From: Tenrec ecaudatus
Taxonomy: Eukaryota > Chordata > Mammalia > Afrosoricida > Tenrecidae
Reading direction: 5' to 3'
NCBI RefSeq assembly: GCF_050624435.1
Contig: NC_134546.1
Span: 12,981,001 to 13,045,000 of the forward strand
DNA: 64,000 nucleotides
Numbering within the stretch: position 1 is the stretch's first letter; the number at the start of each line of letters is the position of its first letter. The notes below the pieces were generated by a model. The model was not told the origin of the DNA. It made no database searches and saw only the letters and a list, made by a program, of their open reading frames with translations. The position numbers were made by a program, and so were the translations under genes. Below are positions 24,128 to 34,975 of this stretch, piece by piece.

Positions 24128-24556
24128 GTTTTGGGTTTTTTTTAAACATTTTATTAGGGGCTCATACAACTCTTATCACAATCCATACATATACATACAT
24201 CAATTGTGAAAAGCACATCTGTACATTCTTTGCCCTAATCATTTTCTTTCTTTTTTTACATTTTATTAGGGGCTCATACAACTCTTATCACAATCCACAC
24301 ATATACATACATCAATTGTATAAAGCACATCTGTACATTCTTTGCCCTAATCACTCTCAAAGTATTTGCTTTCCACTTAAGCCCTCTGTATCAGGTCCTC
24401 TTTTTTTTCTCCTCCCTCCCCGCTCCCCCTCCCTCATGAGCCCTTGATAATTAATAGATTGTTATTTTGTCATATCTTGCCCTATCCGGAGTCTCCAACC
24501 CCCCCCCCCCCTTCTCTGCCGTCCCTCTCCCAGGGAGGAGGTCACATGTGGATCCT
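24128..24556 (-). mobile_element. L1 3' UTR insertion with two tandem 3' ends
   Basis: Reverse L1 3' ends. Copy 1 (24128-24245) and copy 2 (24246-24556) both start with T tracts followed by 'acattttattaggggctcat', so the 3' terminus occurs twice head to tail. The pair as a whole is flanked by 14-base near-identical duplications: 'catcttaaagtttt' at 24114-24127 and 'catcttaatgtttt' at 24557-24570. Both copies are severely 5'-truncated and contain no ORF2. The shared duplication suggests one integration event with a template switch, although nested insertion is an alternative. Confidence 0.8.
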
Positions 24557-24570
24557 CATCTTAATGTTTT

Positions 24571-24984
24571 TAAGTGGGTTTTTGTTACTGTATTTCAAAA
24601 AGAATACATGGACAATACCCATGCACCAAAGTTCCTTTTTGAGGAGCGACTCTTTTAAATGCAAAAAAATAAGTTACAGAGTCATGAGTATAAGTTGGTG
24701 CCCTTTGGGTGAAAATATATGTTTATATGGGGAAACTTCAAAACGTCCATGGTCAAGTGGAATGAAGAACTCTGCTGTGTGGCTAGGTTTAGGGTCCACT
24801 TGGCTGGTCCAGGAGTCTCAGTAATTTGGCGGTTGAGACCTCCTCCAGGATGTGACCTGACACAACGTAAGCAACTCCGTGACGGGATCTGCTGTGCGTG
24901 GTCCAGCAATTGTCAGAAGGTCCGGGTGGGGAAACACTGGAAGTCCTCTCTTGTCTACGCCAAGAAATCTGTAAGACGGCTACT
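24571..24984. other. Unclassified sequence before BovB
   Basis: I could not assign this to a family. Its last ~100 bases may be the continuation of the BovB element upstream of the recognisable reverse transcriptase region. Confidence 0.35.
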
Positions 24985-26312
24985 TGGCCAACGGATTGGA
25001 AAAGGTCCATATTTGTATCTACTCCAAAGAAAAGGTGACCCAACAGAGGACGCCAATTAAAGAACACGATCATGAATATCACATGCAAGTAAAATTTTAC
25101 TAAACAGCACCCAACAAAGCTTGCAGCAGCACGTAGACAAGGAGCTGCCAGAGCTTCACTCCAGAGTCAGAAGAGAACATGGAACAAGGGATGTAATTTG
25201 CTGACATCAGCTAGATCTTGGCCAGAAGCAGAGAATATCAGGAAGATGCTTGCTTGTGTTGTATTGACTATGCCAAGGCATTTGACTGTGTGGATCATGA
25301 CAAACTGTGAGCAGCCTTGAGAAGAATGGGAATTCCAGATCACCTCATTGCGTTCATGTGGAGCCTATACATGGATCAAGAGGCAGTTGTGTGAACCAAA
25401 CAAGGGAATGCTGCCTGATGTAAGACCAGAAAAGGTGTGGGACAGAGCTGTCTTTTCTCACCATACGTATTCAATCTCTGTGCTGGTTAAATCATCAGAG
25501 AGCCTGGACTACCTGATTGGAGCGAGGCTTACTAACAACCTAAAATATGCAGGCGACACAAACTCGCCTGCTGAAAGTGAGAAGGCCTTGAAGCACTTGC
25601 TGATAAAGAGCAAGGTTTGCAGCCTTAGAATGGATTACAACTCAAGATGAAACCAAAATCCTCACAACTGGACCAATAGGTAACATCATAATCAATGGAG
25701 AAAAGATTGGAATTGTCAAAGATTTTGTCTTGCTTGGATCCCTAATCAATGCTCACAGAAGCAGCAGCCAAGAGACCAAAGGACTCGTTGCATTGGGTAA
25801 ATCTGCTGCTTTAAAGTGTTGAAAAGCAAAGATGTTACTTTGGGCACTAAGGTGCACCTGACCCAAGTCATGGTATTTTCAATTGCCTCACATACATGTG
25901 AAAATTAGATACTGAATAAGGACGAACAAAGAAAAATCAATGCATTTGAATTATGGTGCTAATGGGGGATATCAGAAGTTCCAGGACCTCCAAAAGAGCA
26001 GACAGATCTGGATTGGAAGAAGGAGAGCCAGAATGCACCTTAGGGACAAGGATAGCAAGATTTCGTCACACGTACTTTGGACATGTTATCTGGAGAGACG
26101 AGACCCTGGAGAAGGACATCATGCTGGTAAAGTGGAGGAGCAGTGACAAAGAGGAGGGCCTTCAATGAGATGGATTGCCACAGTGGCTGCAACAGTGGTT
26201 AAAATACAAGGACAATTTTGAAGATGGAACATCTGTGCACTGCTTCACTCTGCTGTGGTGACACAGGGTCACTATGAATGTGAACAGACTAGACGGCACT
26301 AAGCAACAGTAA
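24985..26312 (+). mobile_element. BovB/RTE LINE, degenerate, partial
   Basis: Reading forward with stops and frameshifts, it shows the RTE reverse transcriptase landmarks: a 'CIDYAKAFDCVDHDKL'-like segment near 25258-25308, then a decayed 'YAGDTN' (normally YADDT, the catalytic aspartates) with 'ESEKALKHLL' near 25545-25605, and the C-terminal 'YFGHVIWRDETLEKDIML' near 26070-26130. The 3' end (gccacagtggctgcaacagt, then 'acagggtcactatgaatgtg') is the RTE tail. It lacks the 5' endonuclease part and intact frames, so it is dead. RTE/BovB elements are known in afrotherians. Confidence 0.9.
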
Positions 26313-26317
26313 ACTCG

Positions 26318-26513
26318 AAAGACAAAGTCATGGCTACCGTGTCATGCCAATTCCCAAAGACCCTACAAGACAAAGAAGAACTGCCCCCTGTGGATTTCTG
26401 AGCCTGTAACTCTATATGGAAGTAGAAAGCCTCCTCTCTCTCCCATGGAGCAGCTACTGGTTTTGAACTGCTGAATTTGCCCAATACACAATCCACTATG
26501 CTAACAAGACTCC
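26318..26513 (-). repeat. AfroSINE copy, reverse
   Basis: Tail complement with 'aaagaccctacaagacaaag', middle 'tctatatggaagtagaaagc', head complement 'tgctaacaagactcc'. It lies immediately downstream of the BovB 3' end. Confidence 0.8.
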
Positions 26514-26540
26514 AGCAATAATAGTTAAAGGTAAATTTCT

Positions 26541-27516
26541 GAGACGTTCTTCGCTGAGCCACTGCGGTCTCCTGCTTTAACAGTGCTTGAATGGAACCTG
26601 AAGCTCGCCAGCCTCCCCCTGCCAACCGGCCACCCAGCCTGCCCTCCATCAGCTCCTCTCAGCCGTACCCTCGATGCCCCCAGGCCTCCACTCTCCACCA
26701 TGACCGCGTCTCCCTCCCAGGTGCGCCAGAACTACAACCAGGACTCGAGGCCGCCATCAACCGCCATGTCAGCCTGGAGCTCTACGCTTCCGACGTCTAC
26801 CTGTCCATGTCTTACTACTTCGACCGGAGTGACGTGGCTTTGAAGAACTTTGCCAAATACTTTCTGCACCAGTCTCACGAGGAGAGAGAACACCCTGAGA
26901 AATGGATGGAGCTGCAGAACCAACGAGGGGGGCAGATCTTCCTCTATGATTCAAGAAACCAGACTGTGCCGACTGGGAGAGCGGGCTCAGCGCCATGGAG
27001 TGTGCTCTGCACCTGGAGAAGAGCGTCGGCAGTCCCTGCTGCAGCTGCACAAACTGGCCACGGACAAGAACGACCTCCATCTCTGTGACTTCACTGAGAC
27101 ATATTACCTGGATGAGCAGATGAAATCCATCAAAGAGCTGGGCGACTACGTCACCAACCTGCACAAAATGCGGGCCCCAGATTCTGGCCTGGACAAGCAT
27201 CTCTTCGACAAGCATACCCTGGGAGGCAGAGATGGAGAGAGCTAAGTGGCACCCTGGCCTTCCCCAAGTCACCAAGGCAGCGCATGCATGTTGGGTAAAC
27301 CTGTCCCTTTTCTAGAAATTGTACCCAAGTATCCACTTCCATTCTTCCATTTGTACCTTTCCTTCAGATAAAGTCTATGAAGTCATTTGATACCCGCTGT
27401 TGTCTCAGAGATCTTGACGGGGAGGGGCCAGAGAGTGGCCCAGGCCCAGGCAGTTGAATTTTTTAACCGCCCCAGTTGCATTGCAAAATTCCACTTACTG
27501 AAACAGAACTTGCACT
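26541..27516 (+). pseudogene. FTH1: Ferritin heavy chain processed pseudogene
   Basis: An intronless retrocopy of FTH1, the ferroxidase subunit of the cytosolic iron-storage cage. It starts at the cap-proximal 'gagacgttcttcgctgag', keeps the 5' UTR, an ATG at 26700, and the coding region to TAA at about 27243. It also has a 3' UTR containing 'caccaaggcagcgcatgcat', and then sequence past the degenerate polyadenylation signal (gataaa, 27367). Recognisable peptides include [45 protein letters not shown] and HKLATDKND. At least three frameshifts break it (near 26748, 26950-26975 and 27025-27035), and an active-site-proximal Tyr is Asp in ELYASDVY. It ends in an A-rich tail and is flanked by near-identical 'aggtaaatttct' (26529-26540) and 'aggtaaatttcc' (27547-27558). 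It cannot encode ferritin. Confidence 0.95.
26563..26600 (+). promoter_or_regulatory. Retained iron-responsive element sequence
   Basis: In the pseudogene 5' UTR the hexaloop CAGTGC (26581-26586) is flanked by complementary pentamers TTTAA and TTGAA (with one G-U pair), and the bulged C sits at the expected place before the upper stem. In the parent mRNA this hairpin binds IRP1 and IRP2 to block translation at low iron. Here it is only a relic unless the locus is transcribed. Confidence 0.8.
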
Positions 27517-27546
27517 AAATAAATAAATAAATAGATAGATAAATAG
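27517..27546 (+). repeat. A-rich tail of the FTH1 retrocopy
   Basis: aaat units followed by agat/aaat units lie exactly between the 3' end of the retrocopy and the right target duplication. This is a decayed poly(A) tail turned microsatellite. Confidence 0.85.
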
Positions 27547-27559
27547 AGGTAAATTTCCT

Positions 27560-27935
27560 TGGGTATGTGACCTACTCCTATATAAGTTGACTCTGTAAAG
27601 GGTTTCTACTCTTCTTACTGGTCTGGATCCGACATCTGGCTCATCCATCTTCTGGCCGCCATATTGCTTACCAACCCTGGCAGCCATCAGAGCCTACCAT
27701 CTGACCTACAGCCCTTGCTTGGGCTTCTCTGCTTCGGCATCACCAGCAGTGGTCTTCCACAAGGTAGGAAAAGCTTCTAGGTTAGCATTTGATCCATGAA
27801 CTTGAGCTGAACTGGACTTACCCATTTCTACAACGGTGTGAGCCACTTCCTTAATATACATCTCTTTATGTATAACTAGATATGCATACATACATTTCAC
27901 TGGTTTTGCTTCTCTAGGGAACCCATCCTAACTCA
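27560..27935 (+). mobile_element. LTR-like or MITE-like interspersed element
   Basis: It contains 'ccatgaacttgagctgaact', 'tgtgagccacttccttaata', and a 3' end 'ttttgcttctctagggaacc' plus 'catcctaact'. The block near 58461-58562 and, in reverse, the start of 61069-61627 share this 3' end. No termini with duplication were found, and I cannot name the family. Confidence 0.5.
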
Positions 27936-27989
27936 AGAGCTAATGGGATCTTTCCAGAGACTTTTTGAAGCCAGATAGTATATGTATGC

Positions 27990-28196
27990 TATTGTTGTTG
28001 TTAGTTGCCTTTGAGACGATTTTAGCTGTGGGTGACCTTATGTGGGCACCAGAGTTGGACTCCACAGGCTTTACAAGGCTGTGACCTTTCAGATGCAGGG
28101 TATCAGGCCTTACTTCCAAGGCACTTCTGAGTGGACTTGAACCATTAACCTTTCAGGTATCAGTGGAGGGAGCACTTAGCCATTTGTACCACCCAA
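27990..28196 (-). repeat. AfroSINE subfamily 2 copy, reverse
   Basis: 'cttctgagtggacttgaacc' with 'aacctttcaggtatcagtgg' and the head complement 'tagccatttgtaccaccc'. Preceded by a ttgttgttgttag simple tail. Confidence 0.8.
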
Positions 28197-28396
28197 ACAA
28201 AAAATAAAACCATCAGGTCAAATCCAACTCATGGCAACTCTTAGGGAGTGAGTACAGTGACCCCACAGGGTTTCCACCGTTGTAATCTGAAGACAGACTG
28301 TCACATTTTTCTTCCAAGACGTAGCTGGTGGGCTCAAACCACCAAATCCTCAGTTAGAAGTTAAGAGTTTAACCATGATGCCACTGGGGTTCCATT
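28197..28396 (-). repeat. AfroSINE copy, reverse
   Basis: Starts with an A-rich tail 'aacaaaaaataaaacc', then 'aaatccaactcatggcaact'. Head complement 'accatgatgccactggggtt'. Directly abuts the previous SINE. Confidence 0.8.
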
Positions 28397-29129
28397 CTAT
28401 ATGCATTGACCAGGGGATTCCATTCTATATGCATTGACTTTTGGGGATGGGGGAGGGAGCTGGAATGTTAATCTCACGCACATACATTCATTTGTATCCA
28501 TAGATGAGATCATGCAAGTACCCACAGGTAAAACATAAAAGGAAAGCACCGTTCTCTTGATAGACCATATGTTGAGTATTTTCGAACACTAGCTTGGAAC
28601 AGAGGGTCCTAAAGCAGCATTAGCAATGCATCACCAACCCCTCGACTGGTTTCATATCCCCTCTCCTAAGGGCACCGCTATTCCTGGCTCTCAGGAACTG
28701 AAGAGCATTCAGCAGAAGAAAACAAACTAACCCATCATGCAAATGACAAGGTAATAAATAATAGACGTGTGTGTTTGCACAAATCAATTTACAAATGTCA
28801 CTTATCCTGGAAGAGTTTTTAAACAGTGCCCAAGAGCTAATCACTAGGAACTCCACAGGTGACAGATACCCACGAGTAGACCTTTGGTACTGTGTCTCAC
28901 AGACACCTAGGGCTGCTCCATCACTCACTCTCTCAAAAACAGCAAGGCATCCTGACTTTCTGATCATTTCTTGGATGGCTGCTTTTCAGTAAGTATTATA
29001 TATTCAGAGGCTTCCTCGGTGGTGTAAGTGGAATTTCAGTAAACTGAAGAATTGGGATAACATCTGCCCTAGAGGTGCCCTCTCCCAAGGAAGGATAAGA
29101 AAATGTTACATACTCAACCTGCAAGAAGT
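28397..29129. other. Unique sequence, no gene seen
   Basis: A 24-base segment 'gattccattctatatgcatt' is locally duplicated at the start (28391-28438), perhaps a short tandem duplication. Open frames at 28620-28992 have no recognised domain. Confidence 0.45.
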
Positions 29130-29320
29130 CACCCCCAAAACAAATGCATTGTCATCAAATCATATCCTGTGCATAGAGACCCTAGAGGACAGAGTCGAGC
29201 TGCCCCATCAGATTTCCAAGGCTGTACCACTTGACCAGAGCATCTTCCTCCTGTTGGCAGGTGCTAAGTGCCAGTCTCCAAGTTAGCAGCTGAGCAGAGA
29301 GACACCAGGACCTCTTTAAG
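29130..29320 (-). repeat. AfroSINE copy, reverse, diverged
   Basis: 'catagagaccctagaggaca' and 'agttagcagctgagcagaga', then the head complement 'gacaccaggacctc'. Confidence 0.75.
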
Positions 29321-29405
29321 AGCCATCAATGACCTGAAAAGCCTAGCACAAAGCGCCAGCCTTGCTTTTGCAAAAAAAAAAAAAGGATAAAATTGTGTGA
29401 ATGTG

Positions 29406-29848
29406 TGTGGTAGTTACACATCATTTCATGTCAACTTGACAATATAGAAAAGTGTAGGAATGGTATTCACCCTATCAATCAGGTCAAAGCCTGATAATGC
29501 CTCCTTGTGGGTGTGGCCTGCTCATAAAGAGGGCCCAGGGAACCATGCACCCATCGCTCTCTGCCTCGATGTTCCACCTTCCTGGCTACCCTGAGAGCTG
29601 CTGGGGCCATGTTTCCACCCACCTCAAATCCACCCAGCTTTCCACGCGAACCTCCTGCGTGCTGCATCATTGAAATTGACTGTGTGATCTGAAGAGAGAC
29701 TTATGGACTAGTATCAGACTTGTGGACTTGAGTAGGACTGAGTTGGCATGTTTTCTTGATATATCATTACTTCTTGATATAAAACTCTTTCTTACACATA
29801 TATGAGTGTCACTAGATTCATTTCCCTAGCCAACCCAGCCTAACACTG
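29406..29848 (+). mobile_element. LTR-like TG...CA element, older subfamily
   Basis: Starts 'tgtggtagttacacatcatt' followed by 'tcatgtcaacttgac', and ends 'caacccagcctaacac'. Contains 'cttgatataaaactctttct'. Same family as 57352-57855. Flanking duplication unclear. Confidence 0.65.
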
Positions 29849-30062
29849 CATAAAGGGGGCAAGATCCGAGAATTGAATTATGGAATAGATGAAAGGGTTT
29901 CAAATATTTTCATCAGGGAAGGATGTATCAATAAAGAGAACTGGCATTAAAGGTACACAGTGGTCAAAGAAATGGTTCCCGTTGACATAGAGAGAAGGAT
30001 TTGTCTGGAAATGACTAGGTGTTCACTTGTTCATTCAACATATTTCTAACTTAGTTCCCCTA
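29849..30062. other. Unique sequence
   Basis: Nothing recognised. Confidence 0.4.
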
Positions 30063-30815
30063 GGCAGTCCATGTGTGGTGCAAACAGATAAGTGTCCTTT
30101 CCAGGCAAACTGAAAGGCTTGTGGTTCGAGTCCACTGGGAAATGCCTCATAAGAAAGGTCTGGCAGTCAGAGTGCAGTATAGCACCATTGAAATATACAA
30201 CTTTCCTCTAGTTCTTTAATGCTTCCTCCCCTCCACCACCACTATCATGATCCCAATTCTACATTACAAATCTGGCTAGACCAGAGGATGAACACTGGTA
30301 CAAATAAGAGGTGGAAACATGGGGAGTCCAGGACAGATAAACCCCTCAGGACCAATAAAGAGAGTAGCAATACCAGGAGGGTAAGGGAAAGGTCGGGGGA
30401 GAAAGGGGGAACCAATCACAATGATCTACATATAAGCTCCTCCCCACAGGGGGACAGACAACAGAAAAGTGGGTGAAGGGGACATCAGTCAGTGTGAGAC
30501 ATGAAAAAATAATCAAGGGTTCATGAGGGAGGGAGAGGGAAAATGAGGAGCTGATACCAAGGGCTCAAGTAGAAAGAAAATGCTTTGAAAACAATGATGG
30601 CAACAAATGAACAAATGTCTTCACACAATGGATGGATGCATACCTTGTGATAAGAGGTGTACAAGCCCCCAATAAAATGATTAAGGAAAAAAAGAAAACG
30701 CAAAGGAAAGGCCTGGCCATCTACTTCCAATTGAAAGTCCCTCGGAGCACTGTTCCATGCCCACTCGATGGGGCTTTCCTGAATCTGAATCAACCCCCAT
30801 GGCATTCTTTTTCTG
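30063..30815 (+). repeat. AfroSINE subfamily 2, split by L1
   Basis: Left half 30063-30164 (head 'gtgtggtgcaaacagataag', then 'ggcttgtggttcgagtccac'). Right half resumes at 30705 with 'ggaaaggcctggccatctac' and the tail. An L1 3' end sits between them. Confidence 0.8.
30165..30704 (+). mobile_element. L1 3' UTR, forward, 5'-truncated
   Basis: Forward orientation of the same young L1 family. It ends 'cccccaataaaatgattaag', with the polyadenylation signal, then an A-rich tail. The 13-base flanks 'agaaaggtctggc' (30152-30164) and 'ggaaaggcctggc' (30705-30717) are its target duplication with two mismatches. No ORF2 is present. Confidence 0.85.
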
Positions 30816-30856
30816 TGCTGGATGCCATGTCAAGAGTAATGATGAAGAAAAGACAC

Positions 30857-31375
30857 TGAGACAGTTAAAGATTATTGTGCCAAGCTGACTGACAAACACG
30901 TGTGGGGTTAATCGAAGGGCGGAGGGATAAATGGCTCGGTGAGCCTTGCCTTTCTAGTTCTCGGGTCTCTTGCTTTCTGATGGTCGGACCAGGGTGCAGC
31001 TGCCTTAGCAGTTCCCTGCTTCAGCTTGAAAGGCTCACTTCCTACAAGACATCCCTGAGGAGAAGCCTCATGGACCTACCCTGATGCAGCCCTGGGTGCT
31101 GGAGCAGCCGTGTGGAAACCCCTGTCAACTCTGAGATGCTTACATGCTCACTTTTCTCCTGCAGTCGGCATCATAGTGTGTGTTTTGTGAGATGGAGGAG
31201 GACTTTGTGGATTGGTGTTGGACATATGGGTTAATGGGTTAATGTTGGACTTGTGGGCTTGGGCAGTACTGGGTTGGGATGTTTTATTGATGTGGACTTA
31301 CCCTTTATATAAAATTCTCTCTTATACATATGAGTTTCTGTGGATTTGTTTCTCTAATGTACCCAGACTAACACA
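30857..31375 (+). mobile_element. LTR-like TG...CA element, forward
   Basis: 519 bases, from 'tgagacagttaaagattatt' to 'gtacccagactaacaca'. Pentamers GACAC (30852-30856) and GACAT (31376-31380) flank it. It shares 'cctacaagacatccctgagg' and 'gacctaccctgatgcagccc' with 59507-60044, and the TATA-like 'atataaaattctctcttata' near the 3' end. Confidence 0.7.
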
Positions 31376-31414
31376 GACATTAACCCATATGGGTAGCAGT
31401 AAAGAATACATAAC

Positions 31415-31582
31415 TATGTGCGTATATATATACACGTGTGTATATATATAATATTTTATATGCTTATACACACCTATTACCCACTCAGCATACACACAGT
31501 ATCCACTCATCAATACATATGTGTGTATACATATATAAACTGTTATACATATATACACGCACATACATATTTTATATATTGC
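31415..31582 (+). repeat. AT/AC-rich microsatellite cluster
   Basis: Alternating ta/ca/tg units of variable purity, over about 165 bases. Confidence 0.7.
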
Positions 31583-31721
31583 TGAGTGGGTCATGATAAT
31601 ATATGAGCCTTACAAGAGAGGGAATTTATAAAGGTTTATGAATGCCATGCTTTACCAGCCAAAAACTATTACAGAGGGCTAAGTGTTGCCCACACCATAT
31701 TAATAGGTGGGGACATACATG

Positions 31722-31900
31722 TAGATGGGGCAAAATGGCATACTGGTTAAGCCTAGGAGCTCTGGGGTCCAATGGTCTCGTGCAAGTCCTTCTACGGCAC
31801 TGGGCAGCTTTTAGCTGGTGAGGCACTGACCCGCTCTGCCCCGTCGTCTGCATAAGGTAATGGAACTAGAGTGCTTGAAATGGCATCCAGTGTTTAATGT
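31722..31900 (+). repeat. MIR element
   Basis: 'ggcatactggttaagcctag' followed by 'gagctctggggtccaatgg' and 'gtgcaagtccttctacggca' matches the tRNA-derived head and core of MIR, an ancient pan-mammalian SINE. Confidence 0.75.
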
Positions 31901-34900
31901 GTACTCTCAACAAGATAGAGATTATTATTTCTGAGCCTCTATTCAGCACTGTTTCCTGCTTCACTTTACTGTGCATAGAACAGGATCAGTCATTCTCAGC
32001 TCTGCAGTCATGATCTTTGTTTAAGAGGTTCAGGAAAGAAGAAAGATTACAGAGAAATTACCTGTTCACCTTTAAGTTGGGTGTCTATACAGTGATTCAT
32101 TAGCAACCCCGCATTGTGCCTCTGTGGCACTGCCCTGACCTCTTAATTTTGATTCTGTGGCATTTTAATGAGCTACTTATTTGCCAAGAGGGTTACTTAC
32201 AATTTAACTACTGTTGAGCTTGTTCCTTCTTTAATGTTGTTTTTAACAAGTAGGGGAATTTCAATCTTATGCTTCTCCACATTGTTATGTATAACTTAAA
32301 GACTATTTTGTGACATCATGGTAAAGTACAGTAAAGGTTTGGGGGGTTTTTTGGGGGGGGTGTTGGTGGGCTTCCTTGTAAGTTGTTGCGATAGAAGGAG
32401 ACAGGAGGAAAATTCTGGAAGCAGTTGACCATCCATTGTCCGTAAGTCAGCGTTTGTGTTCACAAGCTGACTTTTTTTCTGCGCAGTAACTTCCTTTGCT
32501 GAAACTATTCAAGATGTGATTCCCTGGGCCCTCCCTAGAATTCCTTCTGGAAGCTAAAGGATCGAAGACCTTTGTGGATGAGACGCAGATGAGACATTAC
32601 CACGCATAAAGCGCTGGTTTCCAAAAGGAGTGATGCAATCCTTCCAGAGAAAATTCCCGGTTTCCCCAAAGGAAGTGCCGAGGAAAGTCAGGGAACTGAG
32701 AAAAACTGGGGAAGAGAGGAAATCAGGTGGCTTATGACTCATTCGGTTGCCCAGTGAATGACAGATGCCAACCCTTGGGGGAGAGAGCCTGAGGTAACGA
32801 AGACAACTTTTCTCCGCTTCCCTGAGATGACACAAAAAGACACATGAGATACGGGATGGTCACTTGTCGCATTGATTGAACCCCTAATGCGTCATGTACT
32901 TATGGGAGAATCTGGAGTTTTGTACCCTGAGACATACCTTTTAAGAAAATAGTACTGTGCAAAAGGAGGATCCAGGCATGTATGGAAAGCAGAAAGGAGC
33001 ACACACACACACACCAACAAATTATTTGCTCTGCGTGTGCTCCTGAATACAATTATCTTTGCTGTGATATTTGCTTCTTGCTTCCCTGTGTATCTCCCAA
33101 AACAAACACACACATGCACACACACACACACACCAAGAGAAGCCGCTAGATCATCTGGATCCATTTAGGCACTGAATTTTCTAAGTGCCAGGGAGCTAAA
33201 CAGACCCTATAATATAGTTGTCACCTGAACAAACCAATGTTTGATCAATGGTCCATTTGCCTGGTGGAGTGTGAACCCTGCCTGAGAGCTGAAATGACAA
33301 ATATTAGTAAATTATTATCATCAGTTCACATCAGACGGTTGGCTCACAGTCCTGCGTGAAGTGAATCACAAATTAGGAAGCAGTATGTCGCTATAAACGG
33401 TTCCCCAGCATGACCAGATCACTGAGAAAGATTGCAGCTGCTCATGCCTTCTGGACAGACCAAAGCCCTCCTCCCAAAGCCCTGCGCCCTTGGTGGCGGC
33501 TCTCCTCTGGAAGGTCTCAGCACTGAGGCCAGGGTCAGTGGTCTTCAATCATCTGCAATCACAGAAATTGACCACTTAAGAAACACGGACCCTAAGGAAA
33601 GGAGGAGTGAGGATGCAATAAATGAGATCTTATTTTTGTGAACAGTGGAGGGTGGGGTGAAGCGGAGAATGAGAACATTGCACTCTCATTTAAATCATCC
33701 ATGTGTATAATTGGTCTTAGCCTAGTTCTCACTCGTTTTCAAGATCTTGGTTTTATTTTTATTTTATTTATTTTGCCTGAAAACGCCTTGTATTAACCGT
33801 GCTGTTCTAGAGACGCTAGTCTTTGGTTTTATTCTTAAACGTTCTGTTTGATTGTCCGTCGAAATTAGGAAACATACTCCTTAACTCTAGGCACCCACGC
33901 CATGGCTTCCACTTACCGCCGCGTCCTTGGGTGACCAGAGGCTCTGGTGCAACGCGGCAATGGATTTCCATCGTTCCCTGTTCCAGACCACATACTATCT
34001 TCCAGCCTCACCGACAGTCTTTCTCTGAAAGATGCTTGAGCGCGTTCTCACATTCCGCTTTCCAAGTGTTTGACGGCAGGGGTGTCCGGGGATTCCCGGG
34101 AGACACGTGTGCTTTGCAGGACGTGAACGGGCGTAACGCTGGCAAGCGCGTCAAATAGCCATTTTCAGATGTTCTCTTCAGTACGAGTGCCTTTCCAAAG
34201 GTAAGTCGCTGTTTCCTTTGGGTTCGATCATCATTACACTAGGGGGAGGGTTAGGGCGGATGTAAATCGGTACTTCAAGTAGTTTTTCTGGGTCCACCCT
34301 CCTTTTCTTGCTAACTTGTGATCAGATCTGATTAACTCGGGACGGCGTTGGTCTTGTCAGGAGGCTAATGAAGAGCACGTTGACGGAGCCGGGAAGCCAG
34401 CCCTGCCGTCCGCTCTTGCGTGTTTTATTCATACACTATTATCTCCAGCTCATGGCTTCCTCGCCAGAATCTTTCGAAGGCACGCTGCCCCTTGCTCGAG
34501 TGAGAACTAGTTTAAAGAGACATTCGATGAGAATTGCCACGTAAGACCGCACAGGTAAGCTGCAGACTGCCTCTCAGAGCTGAAGGTAAGCCTGAGGATT
34601 CCATGAACCGCCCAGGGTTTGGGAAGCTCCCACGGTTCCGTGAGCAAATAGCGCACACACCACTGTAGTAACTGAACGAGGCTGTCTGCGTGGATCCAGA
34701 GCTGAGACACCACCAGCCTGCAAAAGCCGGCACCTGTGTAAGGGGAAACCTGTCAGAGAAGGAAGATTTAATTAGTTTCCACTGAAACAAGCGATAGAAA
34801 AGAGGTAAGGCTGCTGCTTCCTGCATCCTGCTGTTAAAGGTGGGCAACTGTGAGACCCGGAAAGACAAGGCGTCCCACAGATTTCTGGCTCTCACAGGTT

Positions 34901-34975
34901 TCACTGGACTGTGCCGTGATTTCTTGTTTGTTGTGGAAAAAGACTTGTATTCTTTGAAGTTTTCCCTACACCTAC
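31901..34975. other. Mostly unique sequence, no gene seen
   Basis: I recognise no lineage-specific repeat. Two (CA)n tracts are at 33000-33014 and 33108-33133. The 33880-34500 portion keeps many CpGs (for example 'cttgagcgcgttctcacatt' and 'cgtaacgctggcaagcgcgt') against a CpG-poor background. This could indicate a conserved or hypomethylated element. The 158-codon minus-strand frame at 34512-34988 has no recognised domain. Confidence 0.45.

Noticed and set aside
25348-25650. A 100-codon plus-strand frame as a host gene
   Set aside because: It is part of the degenerate BovB reverse transcriptase, with a mutated catalytic motif.
26591-27245. The three overlapping plus-strand frames over the ferritin region as a functional gene
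   Set aside because: Ferritin peptides are spread over three frames with frameshifts, and the copy has a retroposed tail and target duplication. It is a processed pseudogene.
26769-27275. A 168-codon minus-strand frame
   Set aside because: Antisense shadow of the FTH1 pseudogene; no recognised domain.
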